Origin: Terriglobales bacterium
GTDB lineage: Bacteria > Acidobacteriota > Terriglobia > Terriglobales > Acidobacteriaceae
Assembly: GCA_025934735.1 (NCBI GenBank)
Contig: JAICWP010000022.1
Location: 1-64,000, forward strand
Reading direction: 5' to 3'
Length of the DNA: 64,000 bases
Below the pieces are notes generated by a model. The model made no database searches and had not been told where the DNA came from. It was given only the letters and a program-made list of their open reading frames with translations. A program made the translations under genes and the position numbers. Shown piece by piece: positions 25,420 through 33,411 of this stretch; position 1 is the stretch's first letter; each line of letters opens with the position of its first letter.

Positions 25420-26466
25420 ATGGTGCAACCAGGTTCCATGGGAGAGCGGGAACGCGAGATCCTGACCGCGGTCGTGGAGACGTTCATCTCAACGGGTGAG
25501 CCGGTGGGATCGCGCACTCTGGTACGGGCCAGCCGCGAGGGACTGAGCGCGGCCACCATTCGCAACGTCATGGCGGATTTGGCCGATGCTGGCTACCTGG
25601 AGCAGCCGCACACCTCCGCCGGACGCGTGCCCACCAGCGCCGCTTACCGGTATTACGTGGAGCAACTCACAGGCAAAGCGCAGATCGCGCCCGCCGATGC
25701 CAGCATGATCCAGGGAGCGCTGCAGGGCATCAGCAATCCAGACGAGTTCATGGAGCGCACCTCGCACGTGCTCTCGCTGATTTCGCACAGCGTGGGCGTG
25801 ACCATGACCACGGGTGGCTCGCGCAACGCGCTGGACCACGTATATTTTTCGCGATTGGCGGAGCAGAAGGTGCTGGCAGTGGTGGTGACGCGCGCCGGCG
25901 TGGTGCGCGACCGCGTGTTGCGGATGAGCCGGGACTTGGGTCAAGCCGAATTGGACTCGGCTGCGCGCTATATCAATGAAAATTTCCGGGGCTGGACGCT
26001 GGAGGCGCTGCGTACGGAACTGGCGCACCGCATCGAGCAGGAACGCAGCGAGTACGACCGTCTGATGCAGTCGGTGGAGGCGCTCTATCGCGAAGGCGCC
26101 CTGGAAAGCGAGCAGGGCAAGCAAACTGTGTGGGTGGAGGGCACCTCCAACCTGGTAGTCAGCGAAGAGGACCGGCAGCGGTTGCGCGAGCTGCTGAAGA
26201 CCCTGGAAGCGAAGGAGAAATTGGCAGACCTGCTCAGCGCCTACCTGAACACGAAAGAGGAGGCGGTGCGGGTCATCATCGGCCTGGATGAAAACCAGCC
26301 CCACATGCGCAACCTGGTGCTGATCGGGGCGCCGGCCAGGGTGGGCGGCGAGGTGATGGGATCGCTGGCCGTGATCGGACCAACCCGCATTGACTATGAG
26401 CACACCATCACGGCGGTGTCGTACATCGCACGCTTGTTTGATCGAATCCTGAACGAATCAGAGTGA
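25420..26466 (+). CDS. hrcA: Heat-inducible transcription repressor HrcA
   Basis: About 348 residues. The N-terminal winged helix (ILTAVVETFISTGEPVGSRTLVRA.. LSAATIRNVMADLADAGYLEQPHTSAGRVPT) is the HrcA signature; the C-terminal GAF-like part includes GLDENQPHMRNLVLIGAP. HrcA represses chaperone operons at CIRCE elements. The start was placed at ATG 25420; 25438 (MGEREREI) is an alternative and a longer TTG start at 25378 is unlikely. grpE begins 4 bp after the stop, so hrcA-grpE-dnaJ form an operon, but dnaK is not between grpE and dnaJ. I found no TTAGCACTC-N9-GAGTGCTAA element in the 170 bp upstream. Confidence 0.95.
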   Translation: MVQPGSMGEREREILTAVVETFISTGEPVGSRTLVRASREGLSAATIRNVMADLADAGYLEQPHTSAGRVPTSAAYRYYVEQLTGKAQIAPADASMIQGALQGISNPDEFMERTSHVLSLISHSVGVTMTTGGSRNALDHVYFSRLAEQKVLAVVVTRAGVVRDRVLRMSRDLGQAELDSAARYINENFRGWTLEALRTELAHRIEQERSEYDRLMQSVEALYREGALESEQGKQTVWVEGTSNLVVSEEDRQRLRELLKTLEAKEKLADLLSAYLNTKEEAVRVIIGLDENQPHMRNLVLIGAPARVGGEVMGSLAVIGPTRIDYEHTITAVSYIARLFDRILNESE

Positions 26467-26469
26467 ATC

Positions 26470-27051
26470 ATGGCAAGGAACGGTAAATCGGAAGTGGAAT
26501 CGAGAGATCTGGACCTGGAACACGAGCTGCCGCCGGCCGAGGAAACCGCGGAGGAGCAAGCAGCGAGAGGCGCGGGCGAAGATGTGGCTGCGCTGCGGGC
26601 GCAACTGGAGAAGCTGCAGGGCGAACGCAACGAACTGCTCGAACGGCTGGCGCGGCTGCAGGCGGAGTTTGAGAACGCGCGCAAACGCGCCGCACGCGAG
26701 CAGCAGGAATATAAAGACTTCGCGCTGGCCGATGCGCTCAAGAACCTGCTGCCGATTGTCGACAGCTTCGATCGCGCGCTACAGACCAAGGTGCAGAAAC
26801 CGGAAGACTTTCGCGCCGGGGTGGAGTTGATCCGCAAACAGTTCCACGATGCGCTGGAGAAGCTGGGCCTGCGTCCGATTCCGGCCAAGGGTGAGCCATT
26901 TGATCCTCGGCTGCACGAAGCCATTGAAATGGTGGACACGGATGCGGTGAAGGACCACCATATCGTGGATGAACTGCAGCGCGGCTATAAGCTCAAGGAT
27001 CGCCTGCTGCGCCCCGCTATGGTGCGGGTGGCGCGCAATTCCAAAAAGTAA
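26470..27051 (+). CDS. grpE: Nucleotide exchange factor GrpE
   Basis: A 193-residue protein with an acidic disordered N-terminus, a long coiled coil (about residues 38-85: LRAQLEKLQGERNELLERLARLQ..FENARKRA), and a beta-rich head with GEPFDPRLHEAIEMVDTD and HHIVDELQRGYKLKDRLLRPAMV, the family signature. GrpE is the ADP-release factor and thermosensor for DnaK. It begins 4 bp after hrcA. The spacing to dnaJ is 24 bp. DnaK itself must be encoded elsewhere. Confidence 0.97.
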   Translation: MARNGKSEVESRDLDLEHELPPAEETAEEQAARGAGEDVAALRAQLEKLQGERNELLERLARLQAEFENARKRAAREQQEYKDFALADALKNLLPIVDSFDRALQTKVQKPEDFRAGVELIRKQFHDALEKLGLRPIPAKGEPFDPRLHEAIEMVDTDAVKDHHIVDELQRGYKLKDRLLRPAMVRVARNSKK

Positions 27052-27075
27052 ATTCCATCGCCAAGAGGACTGATT

Positions 27076-28224
27076 ATTCCAACCAGTAACGGCAAACGCG
27101 ACTTTTACGAGGTGCTGGGGCTGGCCCGCACTTGCAGCGAGCAGGAGATCAAGAGCGCCTATCGCAAGCTGGCGCTGCAATTCCATCCTGACCGCAACCC
27201 CGGTAATCCGGAAGCGGAAGAGAAATTCAAGGAAGCGACCGAAGCCTACAGCGTGCTGGCGGATTCCAACAAGCGCGCCATGTATGACCGCTTTGGACAC
27301 GCCGGTGTGGGCGGGGCGGGAGGCGCGGGTGCCGGCGGCTTTGGCGGTTTTGACGCCACCATCTTCCAGGACTTCAGCGATATATTCGGCGACTTCTTCG
27401 GCTTCGGAGACCTGTTTGGCGGCGGCGGCCGGCGCGGCCGCACCCGGGCGCAGCGCGGCCCCGACCTGCGCGAAGACCTGGCCCTGGAATTCGATGAAGC
27501 GGTGTTCGGGATCACCTCCCAGGTCCGGGTACGCCGGCACGAAGCGTGCGAAGAGTGCAAAGGCTCGGGCGCAGCGCCGGGCAAAGCTCCGGTCACCTGT
27601 CGCACCTGCGGCGGGAGGGGCCAGGTGCGCTACCAGCAGGGCTTCTTCAGCATCGGCCGCACCTGCCCTACATGCCAGGGCGCAGGCAGTGTAATTACCG
27701 ATCCTTGCTCCAAGTGCAAAGGCCAGGGACGGGTGCTGCAGGAGCGCACAGTCGAGGTGAAGGTGCCTGCCGGGGTGGAAGACGGCACGCGCATCCGCTA
27801 TGGCGGACAGGGCGAGGCGGGAGCCAATGGCGGCCCTGCAGGCGATCTGTACATCGTGCTGCATGTCAAGGAGCACGCCTTCTTCGACCGCGAGGGCAAC
27901 GACCTGCACTGCGTGATTCCCATCTCGGTTTCGCAGGCGGCTCTGGGGGCGGAGATCATGGTGCCGACGATGGAAGGCGAGCACCAGCTGAAAATCCCCG
28001 AAGGCACGCAGTCAGGCTCGACCTTCCGCGTTCGCCACAAGGGCGTGCCGGTGGTCAACAGCCACGGCAAGGGCGACCTGTTTGTTGAGGTGAAAGTCCA
28101 AATACCTACGAAACTCAACAAACGGCAGCGCGAACTGTTGCAGGAGCTGGACGGCTTCGGAAAAGTGGAGAACAAGCCTCAGCGCAAAACGCTGCTCAGC
28201 AAAGTGAAAGACATCTTTGGCTAG
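27076..28224 (+). CDS. dnaJ: Chaperone protein DnaJ (apparent ATT start codon)
   Basis: The protein has the full type I DnaJ layout: J domain with the HPD motif (ALQFHPDRNPGN), a Gly/Phe-rich linker, four CXXCXGXG zinc repeats (CEECKGSG, CRTCGGRG, CPTCQGAG, CSKCKGQG) and the C-terminal substrate domain. It stimulates DnaK ATPase. The J domain needs helix I, KRDFYEVLGL, which is in frame upstream of the first standard start (GTG 27112). The reading frame contains no ATG, GTG or TTG before it after the grpE stop. ATT at 27076, with AGAGGA six bases upstream, gives IPTSNGKRDFYEVLG (read as Met), so an ATT start, or a miscalled ATG, is likely. About 382 residues. Confidence 0.92.
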   Translation: MPTSNGKRDFYEVLGLARTCSEQEIKSAYRKLALQFHPDRNPGNPEAEEKFKEATEAYSVLADSNKRAMYDRFGHAGVGGAGGAGAGGFGGFDATIFQDFSDIFGDFFGFGDLFGGGGRRGRTRAQRGPDLREDLALEFDEAVFGITSQVRVRRHEACEECKGSGAAPGKAPVTCRTCGGRGQVRYQQGFFSIGRTCPTCQGAGSVITDPCSKCKGQGRVLQERTVEVKVPAGVEDGTRIRYGGQGEAGANGGPAGDLYIVLHVKEHAFFDREGNDLHCVIPISVSQAALGAEIMVPTMEGEHQLKIPEGTQSGSTFRVRHKGVPVVNSHGKGDLFVEVKVQIPTKLNKRQRELLQELDGFGKVENKPQRKTLLSKVKDIFG

Positions 28225-28594
28225 GTTTGAACACTACTACGCTTATTTCCTGCTGTTCGTGACCGTTCTGCCGGCCGTGATGAGGCTGGCCATGCCGGAG
28301 CGCGTGGCCGCGCTGACCAGCGAACGCATGGCCGCTCCCCGCACCCGTTCCCGTTACCTCAAAATTGGCGCGGTCTCGGGCGGGACTTCCATTCTGGCTG
28401 CCGTTTTGTACGCCATTCTCTGGCGGAACCAGGCCTGGCTGGTGCTGGCCGCCGCCATCGGCCTGCTGAGCGGAGCAGAGATGGTAGGCAACACCCGCTG
28501 GTTCGAACCTTCCTGTTTGAAATCGCAGAACATCGTATTTGGTGTGCTCTACGCGGTGGCGGCCGTGGCCACCTGGCTGGTGTTGCTCCGGTGA
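28217..28594 (+). CDS. Small integral membrane protein of unknown function
   Basis: 125 residues with about four membrane helices (YYAYFLLFVTVLPAVMRLAM, IGAVSGGTSILAAVLYAILW, LVLAAAIGLLSGAEMVG, IVFGVLYAVAAVATWLVLLR). A TTG start at 28217 overlaps the last 8 bp of dnaJ, and its stop overlaps the GTG start of rsmE (GTGA), so translation is probably coupled on both sides. I do not recognise the family. Its fixed position between dnaJ and rsmE suggests cotranscription in a chaperone/ribosome-maintenance unit. Confidence 0.72.
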   Translation: MARFEHYYAYFLLFVTVLPAVMRLAMPERVAALTSERMAAPRTRSRYLKIGAVSGGTSILAAVLYAILWRNQAWLVLAAAIGLLSGAEMVGNTRWFEPSCLKSQNIVFGVLYAVAAVATWLVLLR

Positions 28595-29295
28595 CGCGGC
28601 GCCGCTGGATTGCGGACCAGATCAAGGGCAATCGCGCGATGTTGATCGGAGACCATGCCGCGCACCTGGCCCGAGTACTGCGCGCCCAGGCAGGTCAGGA
28701 ATTCGACATTGCCGCCGATGGTGTGGTTCGTCGTGGCCGGATCCTTTCCGTTTCCGAAAACCGGGTGGAGTTCCAGCTGGGTGAAGAGGTGGAATCAGCC
28801 CCGGTTGCGCAGGTCACGCTGGCGCTGGCGATTATCAAGTTCGACCGCATGGAATGGGCAATTGAGAAGTGCACCGAACTGGGGGTGGCGCGCATTGTGC
28901 CCTTTGTGGCACGGCGAACGGATGCTCACCTGGCCGCCGCTGCCGGAAAACGCGTGGAACGCTGGCGGCGCATTGCGCGCCAAGCTTCCGAGCAGGCGCG
29001 GCGGGTGGCTCCGCCCGAGATTGCAGATACCGTGAAGCTGCGCGATGTGCTGGCGCTGCCGGGCGAGCGCCGCATTGTGCTGTCGGAGGCTGAGACATCG
29101 GTTTCTTTGCGTGAAGTGTCTAGCGAGGGCAGTGCGCTGGTCCTGGCCATCGGGCCTGAAGGCGGCTGGACCAACGAGGAGTTGCAGGCGTTCGCGGAGG
29201 CGGGGTGGAAGGCGACGGCGCTGGGACCAACAATTCTGCGGGCCGAAACCGCGGCCATCGCGGCGATGGCGGTGGTCATGAGCCAAACGACATGA
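28591..29295 (+). CDS. rsmE: 16S rRNA (uracil-1498-N3)-methyltransferase RsmE
   Basis: A 234-residue SPOUT-fold methyltransferase. A PUA-like N-terminal domain (HAAHLARVLRAQAGQEFDIAADG) precedes the knotted domain with FDRMEWAIEKCTELGVARIVPF, ERWRRIARQASEQARR and the SAM-binding LVLAIGPEGGWTNEEL and ALGPTILRAETAAIAA. It methylates U1498 of 16S rRNA. The GTG start at 28591 overlaps the preceding membrane ORF by 4 bp. One copy of the CCTTCGCT...TCAGG repeat lies just after the stop, in the gap to convergent cydB. Confidence 0.96.
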   Translation: MTRRRWIADQIKGNRAMLIGDHAAHLARVLRAQAGQEFDIAADGVVRRGRILSVSENRVEFQLGEEVESAPVAQVTLALAIIKFDRMEWAIEKCTELGVARIVPFVARRTDAHLAAAAGKRVERWRRIARQASEQARRVAPPEIADTVKLRDVLALPGERRIVLSEAETSVSLREVSSEGSALVLAIGPEGGWTNEELQAFAEAGWKATALGPTILRAETAAIAAMAVVMSQTT

Positions 29296-29323
29296 ATCAC
29301 AAACGCCGAGAACGCCGGGAAAC

Positions 29324-29352
29324 AGCAGGTCCTTCGCTGCGGTCAGGATGAC
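29324..29352. repeat. Interspersed ~29-bp element, copy 1
   Basis: AGCAGGTCCTTCGCTGCGG followed by TCAGGATGAC lies in the convergent gap between rsmE and cydB. It matches the copy at 33954-33982 at 26 of 29 positions and more loosely the copy at 53841-53868. Not part of any gene. Confidence 0.7.
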
Positions 29353-29376
29353 CACGCGGGAGAGTATACGTACAGG

Positions 29377-30423
29377 TCAGTACCCTTCTCCCTCCGCTTC
29401 CAATTTCACCTTGCCGCGAAACATGCGGTAGACGAAGAAGAAGTATCCCAACGCCAATATCATTCCCAGAATCCACCATATGATTCCGATGGTCAGGCCG
29501 TAGTGTGCCGCGGCGGTGTTGTAGATGGTAAGGCTATAGGCAGCGTCGGTGCTCGCCGGCAACACGTTAGGATAAAGCGCGAAAGCGGCTCCCACCAGCA
29601 TGGCCGCCAGATAGAGCGTGGAACCGGCGAAGGCGAGGCGTTCCTTTTGCGCAAGAGCGCCGTGCAGGATCATGCCCAACGCGGCCGCCACAACGAACGG
29701 AACCAGCAAGCCAAGGGGATAGGCGTGATAGTTATCCAGCAGCTGGGGACGGGCATACATGGTGGCAGCCAGGCTAAGCAGCGTCACAACCAGCAGCACC
29801 GGCCAGATCACCAGCGTTACTCGGCGAGCACGGGTACTGATGGGCGGCTCGGTTTTGCGAATTACATAAAGCGCGCCATGCGTGGTGAGCGCCACCAGGG
29901 CCACGATTCCTGTGAGCACGGTGTACCAGTCGAGGATGCCGTTCTGCGCGCCCACCCGCCAGTTGGTCCATAAAGGCTCGAAGAAGTAGCCGTCGGCGGC
30001 CAGGGGCACGCCGCGAATCACATTCCCCAGCGCCGCGCCGAAGAAGATGGCCAGCAGCGCACTGGCCAGGCTGAAGACCACGTCGAAGAAGCCCTGCCAT
30101 ACCAGGCTGGGCACGTGGTTGCGCAGCTCAATGCCGATGGCGCGCAGCATGAGCAGCCAAAGCACCATCATCAGCGGCAAGTAAAAGCCGCTGAAGCTGG
30201 AGGCGTAGAGCAGAGGAAAGGCGAAGTAGAGCGTGCCGCCGGCGGCCAGCAGCCAGACTTCGTTGCCGTCCCAGACCGGCCCAATGGTGTGCAGCACCGC
30301 CTTGCGCTCGGCGGGCGTGCGGCCCACGATCAGGTAAATGATTCCGGCGCCGATGTCGAAGCCATCGAGCACCACATAGGTGGCAAGCATCAGGGCAACA
30401 ATGACGAACCAGAGTGTTTCCAT
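29377..30423 (-). CDS. cydB: Cytochrome bd-type ubiquinol oxidase subunit II
   Basis: A 348-residue membrane protein. The N-terminus METLWFVIVALMLATYVVLDGFDIGAGI and IGPVWDGNEVWLLAAGGTLYFAFP are the CydB signatures, and about eight further helices follow. It partners CydA in the bd oxidase, which reduces oxygen to water using quinol, without proton pumping. The start is 9 bp from the cydA stop. No small CydX-type ORF was recognised after it. Confidence 0.95.
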   Translation of the reverse strand: METLWFVIVALMLATYVVLDGFDIGAGIIYLIVGRTPAERKAVLHTIGPVWDGNEVWLLAAGGTLYFAFPLLYASSFSGFYLPLMMVLWLLMLRAIGIELRNHVPSLVWQGFFDVVFSLASALLAIFFGAALGNVIRGVPLAADGYFFEPLWTNWRVGAQNGILDWYTVLTGIVALVALTTHGALYVIRKTEPPISTRARRVTLVIWPVLLVVTLLSLAATMYARPQLLDNYHAYPLGLLVPFVVAAALGMILHGALAQKERLAFAGSTLYLAAMLVGAAFALYPNVLPASTDAAYSLTIYNTAAAHYGLTIGIIWWILGMILALGYFFFVYRMFRGKVKLEAEGEGY

Positions 30424-30432
30424 AGGATTCCT

Positions 30433-31797
30433 CTAATCAGCAGCGGCCACGCGCCGCAGGGGTTCAACTTTTTCGGCCAGCCACACCGGGCCTTGCTCAA
30501 TTTCGCGCCGCACCAGAAACAGGAACAAGATGCCCAGCACGGTGTACATGCCCATGAACCCCAACAGGGTGAAGAGGCCGTTGCCGGCGGAAACACGCGG
30601 CGAGTAGCCTTCGCGCGTCATCATGAGTCCGTAAATGAGCCACGGCTGGCGGCCAATTTCGGCGGTCATCCAGCCGGCGGTGTTGGCGATGTAGGGAAAG
30701 GGCAGGCTGAGCAGCAGCACCCAAAGCATGGCCCGTGAGTCATAAAGTTTGCGGCGCCAGAGCAGGAGCACGGAGATGACCATCACAGCGATGAAGATGG
30801 TCCCCAGTCCGACCATGATGTGGTAGCTGTAGTAGAGCAGCGGGATGTTTTCCGGCCACACCTCCTGCGGAAACTGGTCCAGGCCCTGCACGTTGGCGTT
30901 CCAGCGGCGGTAGGTGAGGAAGCTCAGCATTTTGGGCAGAATGATGGGATTATCGATCCTGCGCTCCTGCACGTTCGGCTGCCCGATGATGACCAGGGGC
31001 GCGCCAGGCTGGCCCTGGAAGAGCGCTTCCATGCCCGCCAGCGTGACTGGCTGATGGTTGGCGACCATTCTTCCCTGCTGATCGCCCGTGGGAAATAGCT
31101 GGAAGATGCACGCGATGCAGGCGGCAATTACGCCCACGCGCACGAACATGCGGCCGTGCTCCACGTGCTTGCGGCTGAGCAGGTAGAACGCGCCGATGGA
31201 AGCCATCACGAACGAGCCGGTCACCACGGCGCCGCTCATATTATGGGCGTACTGCCAGCCCGCCCAGGGATTCAGCACCAGTTGCCAGAAGCTGGTGAGC
31301 TGAAAACTTCCGTCCGCCGCGCGCATATAGCCGACCGGGTGCTGCATCCAGGCGTCGGTAGCAATAATGAAGTAGCCCGAGAGCCAGGAGCCGAGAAACA
31401 CCGCTACGGCCGTCGCCCAGTGGGCCCGCTGGCACAGCCGCTTTTCGCCGTACAGGAACAGGCCCAGGAATGCTGACTCCAGGAAGAAGGCAAACATGCC
31501 TTCCATGGCCAGCGTCTGGCCGATCACCCCGCCAGCCAGGCGCGAAAAATGTGACCAGTTGGTGCCGAACTGGAATTCCATGGGAATGCCGGTCACCACG
31601 CCCAGCACAAAGTTGATACCGAAAATTTTGGCCCAGAAGCGGGCGGCGGCGTTGTAGTTCTCGTCCTTCTTCCAGATGGCCAGCGACTTGAGCACCACAA
31701 TCAGCGGCGCCAGCCCCATGGTCAATTGCGGGAACAAGTAGTGGAAGGTGACGGTAAAGGCGAAATGCAACCGGTCAACCAGGAGTGCGCTGTCCAT
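30433..31797 (-). CDS. cydA: Cytochrome bd-type ubiquinol oxidase subunit I (short Q-loop, CioA-like)
   Basis: 454 residues. It begins MDSALLVDRLHFAFTVTFHYLFPQLTMGLAPL, where the FHYLFPQLT histidine is the heme b595 ligand. The conserved GRQPWLIYG segment near the quinol site reads IGRQPWLIYGLMMTREGYSP. The periplasmic loop between helices 6 and 7 lacks the long Q-loop insertion of the E. coli enzyme, so it belongs to the short-loop group that includes cyanide-insensitive CioAB. A perfect TGTGA-N6-TCACA palindrome lies 36 bp upstream, suggesting control by a Crp/Fnr-type regulator. Cotranscribed with cydB. Confidence 0.95.
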   Translation of the reverse strand: MDSALLVDRLHFAFTVTFHYLFPQLTMGLAPLIVVLKSLAIWKKDENYNAAARFWAKIFGINFVLGVVTGIPMEFQFGTNWSHFSRLAGGVIGQTLAMEGMFAFFLESAFLGLFLYGEKRLCQRAHWATAVAVFLGSWLSGYFIIATDAWMQHPVGYMRAADGSFQLTSFWQLVLNPWAGWQYAHNMSGAVVTGSFVMASIGAFYLLSRKHVEHGRMFVRVGVIAACIACIFQLFPTGDQQGRMVANHQPVTLAGMEALFQGQPGAPLVIIGQPNVQERRIDNPIILPKMLSFLTYRRWNANVQGLDQFPQEVWPENIPLLYYSYHIMVGLGTIFIAVMVISVLLLWRRKLYDSRAMLWVLLLSLPFPYIANTAGWMTAEIGRQPWLIYGLMMTREGYSPRVSAGNGLFTLLGFMGMYTVLGILFLFLVRREIEQGPVWLAEKVEPLRRVAAAD

Positions 31798-31833
31798 AAT
31801 CAGAAATTATCGGCAAGGGAGCGCCCGGAGGGA

Positions 31834-31849
31834 TGTGATGGGCGTCACA
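31834..31849. promoter_or_regulatory. Crp/Fnr-type operator upstream of cydAB
   Basis: TGTGATGGGCGTCACA is a perfect TGTGA-N6-TCACA palindrome, the consensus of the CRP family, centred about 44 bp upstream of the cydA start codon. bd oxidases are typically controlled by oxygen- or redox-responsive Crp/Fnr proteins. Binding is inferred; the cognate regulator is not in the window. Confidence 0.55.
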
Positions 31850-31870
31850 GGAAAGCGGGAGCCATAGTTG

Positions 31871-31921
31871 GCAGTCGCAGTTCGTAGGCAGGAGCTAATA
31901 GCTCGAGGCTAGCAGCTATTT
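31871..31921. repeat. Degenerate TAGC/AGCTA-type word tract
   Basis: GGAGCTAATAGCTCGAGGCT then AGCAGCTATT repeat imperfect AGCTA/TAGCT words, ending in the 3' end of the thioesterase gene. Similar tracts occur at 2476-2510 after rho and 35257-35286 between the AAA and VWA genes. Confidence 0.5.
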
Positions 31922-32415
31922 CGCCCGGCGCGGCGGCGCCGCTCGGACTCGCGCATTTGGCGACGCCGGCCGGCATCCTCGTAGCGGCGCTTCTCTTCCT
32001 CAGTTTCTGGAATCACCGGCGGCACGGGCTGGCGGCGGCCATGGCGATCAATGGCCACAAATGTCAGGAAAGCTGAACTTACGTGTTTCCGTGTGGCCTC
32101 AATGTAACTCTCCACGGAAACTTTCACGCCCACCTCCATCGAGGTATGGAACACGCGGTTCACCGACGACTGCAGAATTACTAAGTCCCCCACGTGCACG
32201 GGAACCAGGAAATCGAGGTGGTCAATGGAGGCAGTGACCACGTAGTTGCGGGAGTGGCGGTGGGCGGCGAGGGCGCCGGCCAAGTCAATCCAGTGCATCA
32301 AGCGGCCGCCCAGCAGGGCGTTGAGCGGGTTGGCATCGTTGGGCAGAACAATTTCCGCCATCTCCGACTGCGAGTCTTTAACTGGCCGGGGAGTGAGTTC
32401 CAGGTCTTTGCTCAT
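31909..32415 (-). CDS. Acyl-CoA thioesterase, hotdog fold (YciA/BACH-like)
   Basis: About 168 residues. A single hotdog domain with EIVLPNDANPLNALLGGRLMHWIDLAGALAAHRHSR at the start (the N-P-x-x-x-L-x-G-x-x-[LV]-x-W-x-D motif with catalytic Asp) and TASIDHLDFLVPVHVGDLVIL. It hydrolyses acyl-CoA thioesters. The C-terminus is unusually Arg-rich (RRRQMRESERRRRAGRN) and its last codons fall in a repeat-like tract. The ATG at 32415 overlaps the stop of the upstream Cys-rich gene (ATGA), so the two are coupled. Confidence 0.9.
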   Translation of the reverse strand: MSKDLELTPRPVKDSQSEMAEIVLPNDANPLNALLGGRLMHWIDLAGALAAHRHSRNYVVTASIDHLDFLVPVHVGDLVILQSSVNRVFHTSMEVGVKVSVESYIEATRKHVSSAFLTFVAIDRHGRRQPVPPVIPETEEEKRRYEDAGRRRQMRESERRRRAGRNSC

Positions 32416-32852
32416 GATCGGGTGGCGGGCTCCAGGGCGGATTTGTCGCGCCGCAGCAGGTAACACTCCAGGTAGCACTCGGCCATCCTCTGGAGGCGCG
32501 GATCGATATGAGCAACCCGCCAGCGGGCGAGCGCGGAATCGTAGTCAAGAGTGCCGTGCGCGGCGGGACGGTAGTCGCGTTCGCAAACGTAGAGGACCGT
32601 GACCAGGCCATCCTTGTCGCGGGCAACGGAGAAACGCACCGCGTCCCAGACGCGCTCCTCAGGAAGATGCGAACACGCCCGGGCGTAACCCAGATTGCAG
32701 AATTGCGCGAGTTCCTCCGGGCCGGGCAAAAAGTCCTCATGGCCGGGAGCGGTGCAGTGGCCCTGCCAGCCATCGCCCAGGGGTAACCGCGAACGGTGGG
32801 GCCAGGCGATGGCTTCGAACTTTTCGCTCGGCATGAAATAGGGACAAGCCAC
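32412..32852 (-). CDS. Conserved-looking four-cysteine protein, unknown function
   Basis: 146 residues with cysteines at 3, 33, 52 and 60 (C-x29-C-x18-C-x7-C) in ACPYFMPSEKF, GHCTAPGHE and CNLGYARACSHLP, followed by WDAVRFSVARD and LYVCERDYRPAAHGTLDYD. The spacing could bind zinc or an Fe-S cluster. A GTG start at 32852 puts the first Cys at position 3. The stop overlaps the thioesterase start by 4 bp, implying an operon. I do not recognise the family; function not inferred. Confidence 0.7.
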   Translation of the reverse strand: MACPYFMPSEKFEAIAWPHRSRLPLGDGWQGHCTAPGHEDFLPGPEELAQFCNLGYARACSHLPEERVWDAVRFSVARDKDGLVTVLYVCERDYRPAAHGTLDYDSALARWRVAHIDPRLQRMAECYLECYLLRRDKSALEPATRS

Positions 32853-32967
32853 GGGTAATCTCCAACGTGACCTATTCTATCGGCATACGGCTGTGAGTGG
32901 TAGAAAGTAGCGTAGGTCTTTGCCGGTCCCACCAATCCTGTAGTAATTTCATAGCGCAGCGGATTTT

Positions 32968-33000
32968 GCTGACTCCTGACTACCGACTCCCGAGTACTGA
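32968..33000. repeat. Degenerate GACTCCTGA-type word tract
   Basis: GCTGACTCCTGACTACCGAC then TCCCGAGTACTGA consists of imperfect GACTCC/TGACT words immediately before the TPR gene. It resembles tracts at 10785 and 22505. Confidence 0.55.
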
Positions 33001-33004
33001 TCTT

Positions 33005-33316
33005 ATGGACCGCGTTGCCATGCTGAAGGAAATATTGGCGCAGAATCCGACGGATACCTTTGCGCGCTACGGGCTGGCCATGGAGTACTCCAACTCCGGG
33101 CAAGTGGAAGATGCTCTAAGCGAGTTTGGCAGCCTTCTGGCCACCAATCCTGACTATGCCGCCGGGTATTTCATGGCGGCGCAGATGCTGGCCCGCGAAG
33201 GCCGCGAGGAGGAAGCCCGCAAAATGCTGCGCGACGGAATTGCCGCAGCCCAGCGCACCGGAAACCTGCATGCCCAATCGGAGATGGAGGGAATGCTGGG
33301 GGAGTTGGGAGCGTAA
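33005..33316 (+). CDS. Small TPR protein
   Basis: 103 residues made of about two and a half TPR units: VAMLKEILAQNPTDTFARYGLAMEYSNSG, QVEDALSEFGSLLATNPDYAAGYFMAAQMLAREG, then REEEARKMLRDGIAAAQRTGN. These helical repeats mediate protein contacts. The ATG at 33005 (MDRVAMLKEIL) fits the first helix. No Shine-Dalgarno is obvious. No partner is evident in the neighbourhood. Confidence 0.78.
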   Translation: MDRVAMLKEILAQNPTDTFARYGLAMEYSNSGQVEDALSEFGSLLATNPDYAAGYFMAAQMLAREGREEEARKMLRDGIAAAQRTGNLHAQSEMEGMLGELGA

Positions 33317-33411
33317 CCAAAGGTTTCAAGGTTTGAGGTTTTGAGTGTCCAGTTTCGAAGTCAACCCAATCCTAACGATTCTTAGGCAAACTGAAAACTG
33401 GGAGAGTTCTT

